A stretch of 64,000 bases of DNA from Prinsepia uniflora (Eukaryota; Streptophyta; Magnoliopsida; Rosales; Rosaceae). Every line of letters starts with the position of its first letter. The stretch's first letter is position 1. The notes below the pieces were generated by a model. That model made no database searches. It was not told the origin of the DNA and was given only the letters and a program-made list of their open reading frames with translations. Location: positions 38,975,742-39,039,741 of the forward strand of contig CM064873.1 in NCBI GenBank assembly GCA_032719365.1, given 5' to 3'. Positions 11,063-22,820 of this stretch are shown in pieces. The position numbers and the translations under genes were made by a program.

Positions 11063-13888
11063 TGTCAGGACCCGTCCCAATCCCCCTGGGATTAACGAGG
11101 GACACTCCTGATCCCATTTGACACGGAGTGTTAGACCAGGGAAAATTTGAACCTTTAGCCCGAAGGCTTCCAGAGTACACTAGGATCCGGATGAGGTATG
11201 TGATGTCTCGGCCTCTGCTACAGTCCGCACCGTATTCAACCTGAAGGGCATTGAAAACAGAAAGACTGTGAGTGGACGAAAAGTAATAAGTTTAGTAAAA
11301 CACATTTCATAAAAGAGCTTTATGCCCTTCACTAAAAAGCATGCATGCATAGTAAAACTATTTATCAAACCACATATGTTTAAACAACTATAATCATACG
11401 GGCCTCTGCCCAAATCCATTTACAGAAAACTAGAACATAATAAACATACGTGGGATCTCAGCCCAAATCCATTTATCAATCATAAAACACAATTTCACAA
11501 ATCCATGAAATCATGTTTATCCATATATTTCATATAACCAATCCTGTCACGGTAATCTAGAGCTACGCGCGTGCTACCCAGGGTCTCAAAACCCAAGTTT
11601 CCCCAGGGTCTACCCAGGTCAATGTCTGTAGATCAATGACCCTCCCTGGGGGTTATAATCCATAGCCTTTCTGAGAGTAAGGAACCCAACGGGGGCGACT
11701 CCACTCAATGAGTGCTCCGTGACTTTTCCGGGGCCACCTAGGACAACGACCCTCCCCGGAGGAGACAATCCATATATAAAGGATGGTATACGAAAAACCA
11801 TTTGAAATCATTCTTAAAACCTTTCAAGGGTTCATGCCCGGTCCCCATAAATCGTCACGAACCATAAAAACTTTTCAAGGATTCACACAGGTCCCCATAA
11901 ACCGTCATGAACTAGAAATCCACTTATGGGTCCCTAACCCAAAATCATAATCTTAAAATATAATTGGGCCCTAAGCTCGAATCCACATACAAACTGGGCC
12001 TCCGACCCAAATCGTAAACCAACTGGGCCTCGTGCACAATTTCGTAAATTAAATGTGCCTCATACCCGATTTCGTAAACCACCTGAGCCTCGAGCCCGAA
12101 ACGCAAACCAATTGGGCCTCGATCCCGATGCATAAACCAACTGGGCCTCCAGCCCGATGCCTTGTTAACTCAAATGGACTTCAGGTCCGAGAGTTTGTAA
12201 ATCAAATGGGTTTCGTGCCCGATCCATATTTCCAAATCCGAAATCGATTCAAGAACCAATTGGGCCTTTGGCCCGAAAACGTAACTAAATGGACTTCGAG
12301 TCCGAGGGTTTCCAAAATAAATGGGTCTCAAACCCGAGTTTACCATTTCAAATCCAAAACCATTACATGAAATCATTTCCAAAACTATAAGCACGAAAAA
12401 TCAGTGCAAAATCGTAAACCTCGATTTACGTGTAACCACGTAAATCACCTCGAAATGCGTGAAACCATATAAATCACAATCATCCAAATCATCATCATAA
12501 AATCAGATCCATAAAAAATATAAAACATTTATGCATGCATCATAGTTTAGAAATCAAGGTCCACTCACATACCGTCCTAAGCTGCCACCTCGATTTGCGT
12601 ACCGTACGGCTCTCCCGGGCCAAACACCGTTATCAGGACCTCCAAAGCTGTCCAAATAGTAATAAAGGGTTACTAACTACTTAAATAACCCCTCACTAAA
12701 GCCCCATAATTTTCTGGAATTTTTAACTATTTTTAAAGTCTATCCTAAACCTTTGGACGTCTCGAAATATATCGAAAAGATGTCCGATTGACACGAAACC
12801 AGTCCCAAAATGTTCGTTACATCGAATAGAAGATTTCATGTGTTGAACACATTCCCAGAAGGAGTCCCACGTACTGCCATGCACCGCCCAAATGGCCCTG
12901 CGCGTGGGCTCACACGCCACTGTTCAATCACCAGCAACCTTCGGCCAGATCGGTCTGAACTAGCCGGTCAGGTTCAACCCTGTAACTGGACCGGCGTGAC
13001 CAATCCAGGGTCCTCCTTCCTTCATTTTTCGTCTATTCCTTTCCTTTTCAATCCTAAACTTCCCATTTAGTCCTTAGGAGTCTAATGGCATGAAGGAAAC
13101 CAAGAACAAACCCCTAAATCGACCAGTTCAATTCCTCCCTTCACAGTTCAAGGTTTCCCGATCACTCCCTGGGCTACCTGGCCCTTTACAGCCATCCAAA
13201 ACCATCCTGTTATCTTCCTAACAACCTAAAAATCCTCATCCAAATACCCAAAACTGTCCATGAAGCCCAAATCGAAATATTGGATTCAAAAATCAAAACC
13301 GAGCTTACTTTCTCTCCACCATGCACGGAGGCTCGGAAACCTCCACACCGTCCTCAGCTCATCAGTCCACCCTCTATCTCCTTCATGGATTGGGTAAGGT
13401 GAGGGAAAGGATTGGGTGATGGTTTGAGAGGGAATGGATGAGATTGGGTTTTGGTTTGGGTTTGGTATGCACGAACAAGCAAGGATGAAGTGCATGAGTC
13501 AATTTGGGTGGGCAATAGATGGATGACAAGTGTCATTCATCCATTGGGTCTGTTCCAAAATATTTGGGCCCCACTTGTTGACAAATAACTCCCGTCTCGG
13601 AAAATGTGCAATAGTTCCCTCGAATTTTCGTGAAAGGTAACTTTTTTGTCGAACGTCCAAATTCGACGTGCCGCCTGTCTATGAACTCGTGACGTCCCGA
13701 AATACGTCACAGTCATCGGCCAAAGTTCATTTGATCACCAGAACGAAAAGCCAACGTTTTGCCCATTTCAGGGGCAAAATCGTCATTTTGCCCCGTCCGT
13801 CCGAAATTACTCCACTAATCACCGATTAACCTTTCTAATCCTCTATTAGTCACTAATCTAATCCTGAAATTCGGGACGGGTTGTTACA
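11063..13888 (-). mobile_element. Solo LTR C, minus strand
   Basis: Read on the plus strand it runs from TGTCAGGACCCG to GGGTTGTTACA, 2,826 bp. Flanks CCGGG (11058-11062) and CCGGA (13889-13893) are a TSD with one mismatch. It interrupts the minus-strand solo LTR 4201-15288; the flanks join into a phrase seen intact in sister LTRs near 18845. Positions 11928-12335 hold a dense array of 13-nt mini-hairpins (see findings). The paired motif is at 11267-11277 and 12559-12569. No coding region. Confidence 0.9.
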
Positions 13889-15288
13889 CCGGAACTCCCA
13901 AACCTGTCCAAATCACACTAGAGGGTTACTAACTACCTTATTAACCTTTCATTGAAACCCCGTAATTTTCTCGAATTTTTAACTATTTTTAAACTCGATC
14001 GTAAATCTTTGAACATCCCAAACTATATCGAAACGATATCCGATCGACACAAAACCAGTCCCAAAATGTTTGCTACATCGAATAGATTAAAAGTCATGTT
14101 GAACACTTCCCTAGAAGAGGTCCCACGCGCCCTCACGCACCTCCCAAAGAGGCTGAGCGTGAAATCCACGCGCCTGCTACAATGTCACCCCTAACTTCTC
14201 GCAGACCCAGTCCAGACCGGTCTGATCCAACCCGAACCGGCATTCCCAGTTTTGAGCTAATTCCAGTCCATTTTTCATCATGTTTGATCCTAAATCTTTG
14301 CCTATCCATTTCCAATTGTTCTATAATCTTAAAAAGTCAAGAAGCACACAAGAAAGTACCTCCTTGATCGAAAAATGGCGACGGTCCCTGCAACCTCATT
14401 CTGCCGTCGACTCCGGCCACCATTCCCTTTGAAATCGAGTCTCCTGTGTTCGTCTTGATCCCTAGATGACGTCCTAGTCCATCAAATAGATCAATGCACC
14501 CTAAATCCTAACCTTCGATTTTTGAATCAAAATTCATACCTCGACGATTTCCGGTTATCGTGCATCGACGTCCCAGTCATTTGCACTATCGTGCTCGTCT
14601 CCTTCTCCCCCCTCACATTCATTCACGGGTCATTAATGTTGGATGAGGTTTTGGGGAAGTGGGGTGTGCTGGTGTTTGTTTGTTTAGGAAAAAAGGTGGT
14701 GCACGGTTTGAAGAAGAGAAATGAAGTTTAATTGTGATGATGATGATGGGTCAAATGAGATGAAGTGGACGGCGAGGATGAGTGATCTGAGGGAAATGGA
14801 CGGTTGGAAATGAGAAAGAAATGTGAGGGAATTATAAAATAATATTATAATTAATATTTTAACATAAAAACCGTCCAATCATGATTAAGATCCACAAATT
14901 GGGGGAGATGGCCAATTGGATGAGTGACACTTGTCACTCATCCAAGGGTCCCACATTATTAAATCAGCCAATCTGATTTAGCCATATAATTTACACCTCA
15001 AAATGCGTGAATAATCCAATTTCACTTCCCATAACCATAACTTCCCCGCTCGACGTCCGATTTTAACGTGTCGCCTTTCTACCGACTCGTATCGTTTCGA
15101 TCTACGTAACTATCCGCCGTCCTCGTACGTTTGACTTCCTGAGTCAAAAGTCAACATTTTATCCAAACTAGGGGCAAAATGGTCATTTTACGCTATCCGT
15201 CCGATTTTGCTCAACTAATCACCGATTAATCTCACTAATCCCTCATTAGTCACTAATCGAATTTCGGAATTCGAGACAGGTCGTTACA

Positions 15289-15760
15289 CTTGTGGTGGTG
15301 CGTGGCAGTCCATGTGACGGTGACTTGGGCTGCTATCAACACGAAAGTTGTTCGTCGTAAAATGCTGAGTTCGAAGGTACAAAGTTTAAACTAATTGGAC
15401 TTTGTTTGAATTTATTTATGAATTTTTCGTAAAATGTGTTTGTATTTAAACTAAAATATTTATAAGGAGGTTTGGTATATCATTCAACGTAAATTGGGAT
15501 ATTATTAGCCCTTAAAATTAAATTAATCTTCTTGGGAGAAATTTATAAAGATTTATTGTATGGTTACTATTTTCCTAGATTATTGGAAAGAAGATTGTAT
15601 GGTTATAATATGTTTTGTTTTTAAATTCTAGTTCCTCTGAATAATTTTAGGAAGTTAAGTACGGTTAAATTGGGTAATTAATTTTAGTAATATAAGGATG
15701 AAATTGAAAATATGTAAATTAAGGATGTGGTTTTAAATATGTGACTTTGTGATTGTGCAC
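15289..15760 (+). mobile_element. Right part of the old degraded plus-strand LTR
   Basis: Continues the LTR remnant that stops at 4200: joined, the two give a degraded copy of the GGCGCGTG/CACGCGC phrase followed by an AACACGAAA..TTGTTCGTCG phrase like that after the same block in LTR 40582-43604. Downstream sequence is AT-rich and diverged, so the right edge is approximate. Confidence 0.5.
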
Positions 15761-16560
15761 AATATGATGATTGTGGAACCATAAATCACTGAAAAATCAT
15801 GCAGCTATCACATGGCCCATAATCATATAATGTCTAAATTGTCTTTGGTAGTTGCATTAATGGCTCAAAAACACCTACGCATTAGATAATATATTTCCAG
15901 CTAAATAATATATTATTTAATCGGGTTAAAAGCCTCAATAATATTCTCCTCGAGAACTAATTGTCATTATTAAATAATATATCTAAATATGAATATATAT
16001 ATTATTTATTAATTAAAAATCAACCGACTAATCAGAACACTTCGTGACTTCCAAGGATTCTCTATAAATAAAGATGATCATTTGACTTTCAAGGTAATTC
16101 GATTCAACGCTACATAAACTCTTCTGATTTCTCTCTCAAAGCAAACTTAAGCATTGGAGCGTTCTTGGTCGAACAACCCCTCGGGGCTCGATCAGAGTGA
16201 ACGATAGCTTTCTATTTGCTGTTTGCAAGGATCAAGGAGAATTTTGCAAATACGGATGAATTCTACTTCAATAATTGGTGATTTCATTGTGATCCGATTG
16301 AGAAATACTCAAAGGGAGCTCTCACGATCGTTCATCGTTCCTCAATATTTTTCGTCGTTCTTCAGCTATGTTCATCATTCATTATACCTTGTTCATCGTT
16401 CATCGACTATGTTCGAAGTTCTTGAACCTTGTTCATCATTGTTCAGCTATGCTCATCGTTCATTATACATCATTCGTCGTCTATCGGCTATGTTCAAAGT
16501 TCTTGGTACATCGTTCATTATGATGTATGGGTCGATTTGTCAGAATTGGTAGTACGCAGA
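15761..16560. other. AT-rich unassigned region with a promoter-like block
   Basis: No protein family is recognised. A CTATAAATA TATA-like box at about 16062-16070 is followed by a leader-like stretch, which could be the promoter of a Copia-type LTR or another degraded retroelement. No ends or TSD could be defined. The 110-codon frame at 16223-16552 comes from the repetitive GTTCATCGTTCA-type sequence and is not claimed as a gene. Confidence 0.35.
16361..16521. repeat. Two-copy 81-bp tandem duplication
   Basis: Both units start TTCAGCTATG (16361 and 16442) and share phrases such as ATTATAC and AAGTTCTTG at the same spacing. The second copy has diverged by substitutions but not in length. A partial, poorer copy may precede at about 16330-16360. 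Confidence 0.8.
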
Positions 16561-17693
16561 GATTTGGCTTCAGATCATGACAGATGTTGCGATCTGTTTA
16601 GCCTACCGACCGATGTTAGTGGATTCCGACCAATTCTGTGAGTCAGAGTTGGATCAGGATGATTAAAGGTGTGAAATGTACGTGATAGAGGTCGTTTATG
16701 CACCTCCGTAAATGGTGTACAAGGTTTAACCTTGAGTAGTGTGAGTTCCACTCGGAATGAGTGTAACCGGGTGTACGGTAATTACGGACACATGGATGGT
16801 GTCCAGTTGAGCTGACGACTTGAGAGTCCATTACAGATTGGTTTTGGTCGACTCCGGTTGACCATGCCTCCTAAGTTGAGGACATGGCACTTGGTTGCCT
16901 ATAGGACGTGAGAATGTCCGCGTGATGAGTGAACTCAGTGATTGGAAAAGGAACATGGTTCCAACGTGATTGGAACATCGGAATTAAGAGAAGTTGTGTT
17001 TGAGACGTTGAGAAGAGTGCTTGATTCACCTTTGGAGATAGATATTCCGAGGTCACCGACTGTGACTCCTTGGTAGACAGTGGTGAGTGCTGGAGGATGA
17101 CATAGGATGAACTTGGACGTCATTCTATTGGATTCTCCTGGATTTCGTTCCTAGATGGGACAACGAGGAGTGATTTGACAGCTAGGAGTTCAAGAGGGTG
17201 TAAGAACCAAACACCTAGGCTGTGGGCCAATTTGTTTGACTTGATGAGTAGTTGGTGGTTAGCGTCACGGGATGTGACGAGTGAGTGTCCGAGGTGATGG
17301 ATTGACGTTCGCTTGGTGCAGACGGTAGTATGTGGTTGGACGTTGCCATAGTGGAGTCCTTGAGTAGGTCGAGTGACACCCCGATGTTGAGGTGACGTGG
17401 GTGCACCGGTGTGTTGTGCACATTGGACAATGGGATTGACTACGGTCAATCGGTATGTCAGGTTGAGAGTGCCCGAGAGTACGAGTACGTTGTAGTTTGG
17501 ATAGAGTCCTAGATGGACATGAGTGGCGATCGAATTGGGTCCAATAGTAACAGTTTGGAGACTCACCTGAGTCTAGATGACAAGTGGTGTCACTGAGTGA
17601 TGCAAGATACGATGCGAGGACTCGAGAATGAGTCGAGATCAGAGTAGCGCAGCGAAGTGCAGTGGAGCCGGGAGTTATCGGCTGGTCACGACG
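16561..17693 (+). mobile_element. Degraded internal region of a plus-strand LTR element
   Basis: Non-coding sequence running up to the LARD-like insertion at 17694. It resumes at 29371, where it leads into a polypurine tract and a 3' LTR (29663), so it is read as the 3' internal region of that element. No frame matches Gag, protease, RT, RNase H or integrase. The left limit is arbitrary. The longest minus-strand frames here (148 and 163 codons) overlap each other and look random. Confidence 0.5.
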
Positions 17694-20478
17694 TGACAGG
17701 ACCCATCCCAATCCCCCCGGGATTACCGTGGAATGTGCCCTGCTCCCGACCAACAAGGGGTGTCAGACAAGGGATAACCAACAGTCACTGCCCAAACGGG
17801 GCTTCCAGAGTGCGCAAGGATCGATGGAGGAGGCGTGCAATGTCCCACTCTGCTGCAGTCGCATCCGTGATCAACCTGAAGGGCATTAAAAACCAAAAGC
17901 TGTGAGTGGACGAAAATCATTAAGTTTAGTAAACACAGTTATAAGACATTTATGCCTTCCAATAAAAACGTATGCATGCCACGAAAACTAGTAACCAAAA
18001 TGTTTGTCCAACCAAGCCATTAGGGCCTTAGCCCAAAAACCGTTAACTTAAAACCAAGTGTGGGAACTCAGCCCAAAACTGTGGAATACCACCACCAGAC
18101 ATATTAAAACCATGTGGGCCACCGCCCAAAGCCATAAATATAAATCCATAAATCCAAAACCATTTAGGGTCCCCGACCCAACATACCATTTCATAACCAA
18201 TAATCCATTTTTACCATATAACACATATCCAACCGATAAGCCATTTTATAGATTCATTAATCCATATTTACCATTACCATCACCAGCATCCCTGATGCTT
18301 AGCGTCCCAGACGCTTGACGTCCCTGACGTCATATCTCACGGTATAATAAGCAACGCGTGCTGCCCGGGGTCTCTCCGGGTCAATATCTTTGACATCACA
18401 GATGTCTGACGTCCCAGACGTCAATCATAGCAATCCTGCTCCTGAGTCATTATACGGTCCGGTAACTCGGTACAATAACCCCTCGCAGGCAATGCACCGT
18501 GACTTCCCTAGTGTCCCAGACACCTGGAGGAGACCATCATATATCCTCGTATCCAGATGGTATATGGAAACAGTTTTATTAATTCATTTCACAACATTAC
18601 AATGGGCCATGCCCGAAATCGCCATAAAACATCACAATTCCATTTAGGGTCCCTGACCCGAAATCACATTTATTAACATAGGGTCCAAGACCCGAAATCA
18701 TAACTCACAATCACCATCATAGAAATCACGTATATAAAACATATAACACATTTAAGCATGCATAGGATTTATAAAACCAAAGTCCACTCACAGACCGTTT
18801 TAACGGTATGCCTCGATACGCGTGCCATCGGCCCTCCCGGGCCTCACCACTATCACCGAGACTCCCAATCCTGTCCAAATCTCATTAGAGGGTCACTAAC
18901 CTCTTCATTAACATCCTATCAAAGTCCCGTAATTTTTCCGAATTTCTAACTATTTTAAACATGTTTTAAAACCTTCGGACGTCCCGAACAATATCGAGAC
19001 GGTGTCCGATCGACACGAAACCAATCCCAAAATGTTCGTTACATTAAATAGGACAGAAGTCATGTTGACCTCACCTCGAGATTCGTACCCATGCGCCGTC
19101 ACGCGCTGCCGTGAGTGGCTGCGCGTGAAACCTAAGCGCCTGCTACAGTAACCTGCACAGTAGTCTTCTTCGCCCGTTTTGTCTGATAAACGGGTCATTT
19201 TGCCCGCGAGACGACTCGGTTCCAATCCTATCAATTCAGCCTTAATCACATCAATTGATCATTCAATTAGCTTCCACTTAAGTTCAATTAGAGTTCTGAA
19301 TCGTTGATTACACAAAAACTTACCTACATTCCCACGACTCGACTATGATCCACGAAGAACAACCGTCACTGTTCATTCATGGAATTCTGTCAATGGCTGC
19401 TGATTTCTTCCGATTGATGCATCCAGAAGCATCACTGGACCATGAGAGACAGTTCCCCTTCATCAATTTCGTCGTTTGATCACTAAATGATCACGACACC
19501 ATCTCGAATTTCTTCCTCTGTCACCAAGCTTGTTCAGAGCCCAAAAGCCATCGATTTCTTTCGTTCTTTCGACGATTCTGGTCGTAGTGATCTCAGGAAG
19601 CTGAATGTGAGCTCCATTTCGATCCTCAGGGCCTAACACTCGACATTTGAATTTCCCCCCAAATCCTTCAATTTCGAATTCTGGTCATACTACCCAATCT
19701 CAGCCCCCCGTGTTTTCCCCATCTTAATCAGTCACTCATAGCCTTCCATTTTCTCTCAAGAACGGCCAAGGAAGGATGCCAATTCTCCCAGCTCTCAAAC
19801 TCAGTTTGTGTTGCTCACGGTGTAAGGAAAACAAAGAAGAAGAAAATGGTTGATTTAGTATAATTAATTATAATTAACAATTAATTAAACATCATGATGA
19901 TGTTGGGAGGGAAACATGGATCAGATGTTTGGGCTTAGATTAGGGGATGGGTGACACTTGTCACTCATCCAGGTGTGCACAGTCAATGGTTACTATTCAA
20001 TATTATAATATTATTTTAATCGGAGCCTCGGTTCGTTAATTCGTTCCCGTGACCATAACTTCGTCGTCGAATCTCCGATTTCGGCATGCCGCCTGTCTAC
20101 GGATTCGTATCGGCGAGACCTACGTAACGGTCCTTGGCCCTCGTCCATCGGATCTCCAGGTCAAAAAGTCAACATTTGACCCCTATTACTCGAAATTACC
20201 AAAATACCCCTAAACTTCCGATCGTCATAACTTCCTCCTCGAATGTCGAAATCGAACGTGCCACCTGTCTATAAACTCGTGACGTCCCGAACTACGTCAC
20301 GGTCATCGGTCAAAATCCGTTTGACCGCCCGATCAAAAAGTCAACATTTTGCCCACGACCAGGGGCAAAACGGTCATTTTGCACATTTTGTCCGATTTCG
20401 CCCTACTAACCACCGATCGACCTCACTAATCAATATTAGTCACTAATCTAATCCCGGAATTCGGGACGGGTCGTTACA
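17694..20478 (-). repeat. 3' LTR of the LARD-like element
   Basis: 2,785 bp, from TGACAGGACCC on the left to GGGTCGTTACA on the right. The internal PPT abuts its right edge. Contains the paired motif TGTGAGTGGAC (17901-17911) with GTCCACTCACA (18782-18792) and six strong mini-hairpins at 18285-18523. Several open frames here recur in the other LTR at 26584 simply because the LTRs are copies; none is a gene. Confidence 0.93.
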
Positions 20479-20493
20479 ACCTTCCCTCCTTAA
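20479..20493 (-). promoter_or_regulatory. Polypurine tract of the LARD-like element
   Basis: On the minus strand an AAGGAGGGAAGGT purine run sits directly against the start of the 3' LTR. A GAGGACGAAAT phrase found before other PPTs in this window precedes it. PPTs prime plus-strand DNA synthesis in LTR retrotransposons. Confidence 0.8.
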
Positions 20494-22540
20494 TTAATTT
20501 CGTCCTCGAAATTTCAACTGATCTAAACTCAAACGTACTTCCCTCCTTAATTAGTTTCGCTCTCGAAACTCGACTACCCTTATTCCACAAACACCCAGTG
20601 GAAAGTGGAATCGACCACGCAACACGTTTACACCCGTACACCAACTAATCAGAACAAAAACTTGTCTGCACTCAACGTACCACTAGTACTCATAACGCAA
20701 CGACTACATTCGACCCCGTCGAATGACTGAAACTACCCATTTTGATTTGACACTACTTGTCCAATCAACCCTTTCGTTAACGCAACAACTCAACGGTTCC
20801 TTTCCCACTCACCAATCTATCCTGGTATTTACTCCCTCTACTCAACAATCTATGTTGACACATCCTGACAATCTGTCACCACCCAGTTGTTGTCAGTCGA
20901 AAACTGACACTAGACTCACTCGTGGCCACACAAGCCACCAACTTAATTGACTTAAATATACGCTTACCGACATTTCTCCCGACTCGTGTGTAATTAGACA
21001 CTTCGGAAATACCATGACCCATTGCATAGTAATGTCCGGTCCATGGCTAATCCAATGGTATCAGAACCAATCCGACTACAACACGCTCACCGACACACCT
21101 CGGGTATAACCCATCGACCAAACTACAACCACCTAGGTCATAGCCAAACACGTTCCAATAATGGAGTACATTTGCCCAATCCAGCATGAGACAAATCGAA
21201 ACTCCACCCATTATCTAGTTCCAATTCCGAATCCGAATCCGCAATTTCGTAAGAAATCCCGAATCCAAACCCAGACATCACATTTTAATTCATATTCAAA
21301 TCCGAATCTGAAATCATTATTCCGTAAGCTAGCATTTGGAATAAGCATTCCGTACCCAAATCCGGAAATCCATTTTCAAGTTCCCAAATCGAATCCTGAA
21401 TCGTCACCCAGAAATTCGATTCCAAAACCCGAAATCTCTTTCACGTCTACCAAGACACATCAAAACTGAACCTATCAGTTACCTGCTCAACACACTTGAT
21501 TGACTTCATAGAGAAGCCAATCCAACCCCCACATGTTTAAGGTTGAAAAAATTCAACCACATCGGAAACCTATTCACTCGAGTAAGATACTATACGGGCT
21601 CCACTTCGAAAAGAAGTTCAACCCAGTCATTTACGACTCACATACCCAAGTTTGTATCGATCCTTGTCATTCCACCTAGGAAAACCAAGGATGATCCAAA
21701 ATCATGACGTCAATACTCATCCTACGTGGATGCAAACAAAACTCGCTGCACTCAACGCGCCATGTAACCCAACATCGTCTGCCACCAAGCAGAAAATGAG
21801 AAATCTCGTTTACCTAATTTGAAATATGCAACTCCTCCTGATGACCCAAAAACACACATGGGTCCACCAACCAATACACGCTCAACGTACTGGTAACTAC
21901 AATCAACGTCTGTCAGGGCAAAAAACAAGAAGTCAACCCCAATGACTCCAGAATACCCATCACCAATGCGGAAACGAGCACTCCTCTCGTCCCACAATTA
22001 CAACTCTCCTCGAAACTAAGGTTCCAACCATGTTGGAAGCAGACCTACTCCCAACGAGATGTCAAGTCCAACCACAGGACTTCCTACACCCCCAACTCAC
22101 TTGGACAACCACGTGTCCACAATCAATCCATTATTATTTTGTTCGCACATCCCAACCTCTACTAGTTCAACATTCGGTTTTCCAAGTTCTCAATTACAAA
22201 ATCCCACATCTAAACCACCAATGGTTTCCCTCGTCTTTTCCAATTCCAGTCATTTCCTTTTCCTTATCACACTAATCTCGGAGTTGCCAACAACTCCCCA
22301 AATCCACTAATTCTCATGACGTAGGGGACGTCATCCCAAGATTACTCAAGTCTCAAACATACCTTTTTCCCCACTAAACACTTGTCATTTTACCACTGTC
22401 GGCACTGATCCCAACACATCACAATCTCAACTGGATCCCATCCAGTCCATCACTCAACCACTACCAAATCTCAAATACTGAACATATGTTCATCATGACA
22501 GAGTCACGCCCAACCTTGTGGCTCAACGTCATCACAACCA

Positions 22541-22660
22541 CCGACACTAGCACCAGCACTAGTACCAACACCAACACACTATCATCAACACTAGTATCAG
22601 CACACTGGTATCCATACTAGCATCAGTACAAGAGTACCAACACACAAACATCCATACTTG
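22541..22660. repeat. Cryptic simple repeat in the LARD-like internal region
   Basis: An irregular repetition of ACTAGTA, ACCAACAC and ATCAGCAC-like words over about 120 bp. It explains the skewed amino-acid content of the minus-strand frame at 22559-22744, which is not a gene. Confidence 0.6.
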
Positions 22661-22820
22661 CACACCGTGTGCAAATATGACAACCCTGGATCTCCGTTCA
22701 TACCGAACGACGATCCCGTACCTCACAACTCTAGGTACCAACATTCTGACAATCCACCTCAGGAAAATGAACGCTCCCTGAACGTCCCCTGATCCCCAAG
22801 TATTGTAACCACGCTAAATA

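Larger units (their letters stand above)
4201..15288 (-). mobile_element. Minus-strand solo LTR, split by three later solo LTRs
   Basis: Pieces at 4201-4274, 6967-8088, 10628-11062 and 13889-15288 together make about 3.0 kb, the usual LTR length here. The right end reads GGTCGTTACA, the reverse of an LTR start TGTAACGACC. The left end reads TTTCACGACCC, so the terminal TG has become TT. Flanks CTTGA (4196-4200) and CTTGT (15289-15293) are a TSD with one mismatch. No PBS, PPT or internal region lies on either side, so it is a solo LTR left by LTR-LTR recombination. It sits inside an older LTR. Confidence 0.85.

Noticed and set aside
16040..16560. Possible integrated pararetrovirus promoter or leader.
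   Set aside because: A TATA-like box followed by a leader-like stretch is not enough; no coat, movement or RT coding sequence is adjacent.
17120..17756. Overlapping minus-strand open frames of 148 and 163 codons.
   Set aside because: No family resemblance or conserved motif, and they overlap each other in different frames. One runs across the LTR boundary at 17694, so they are chance frames.
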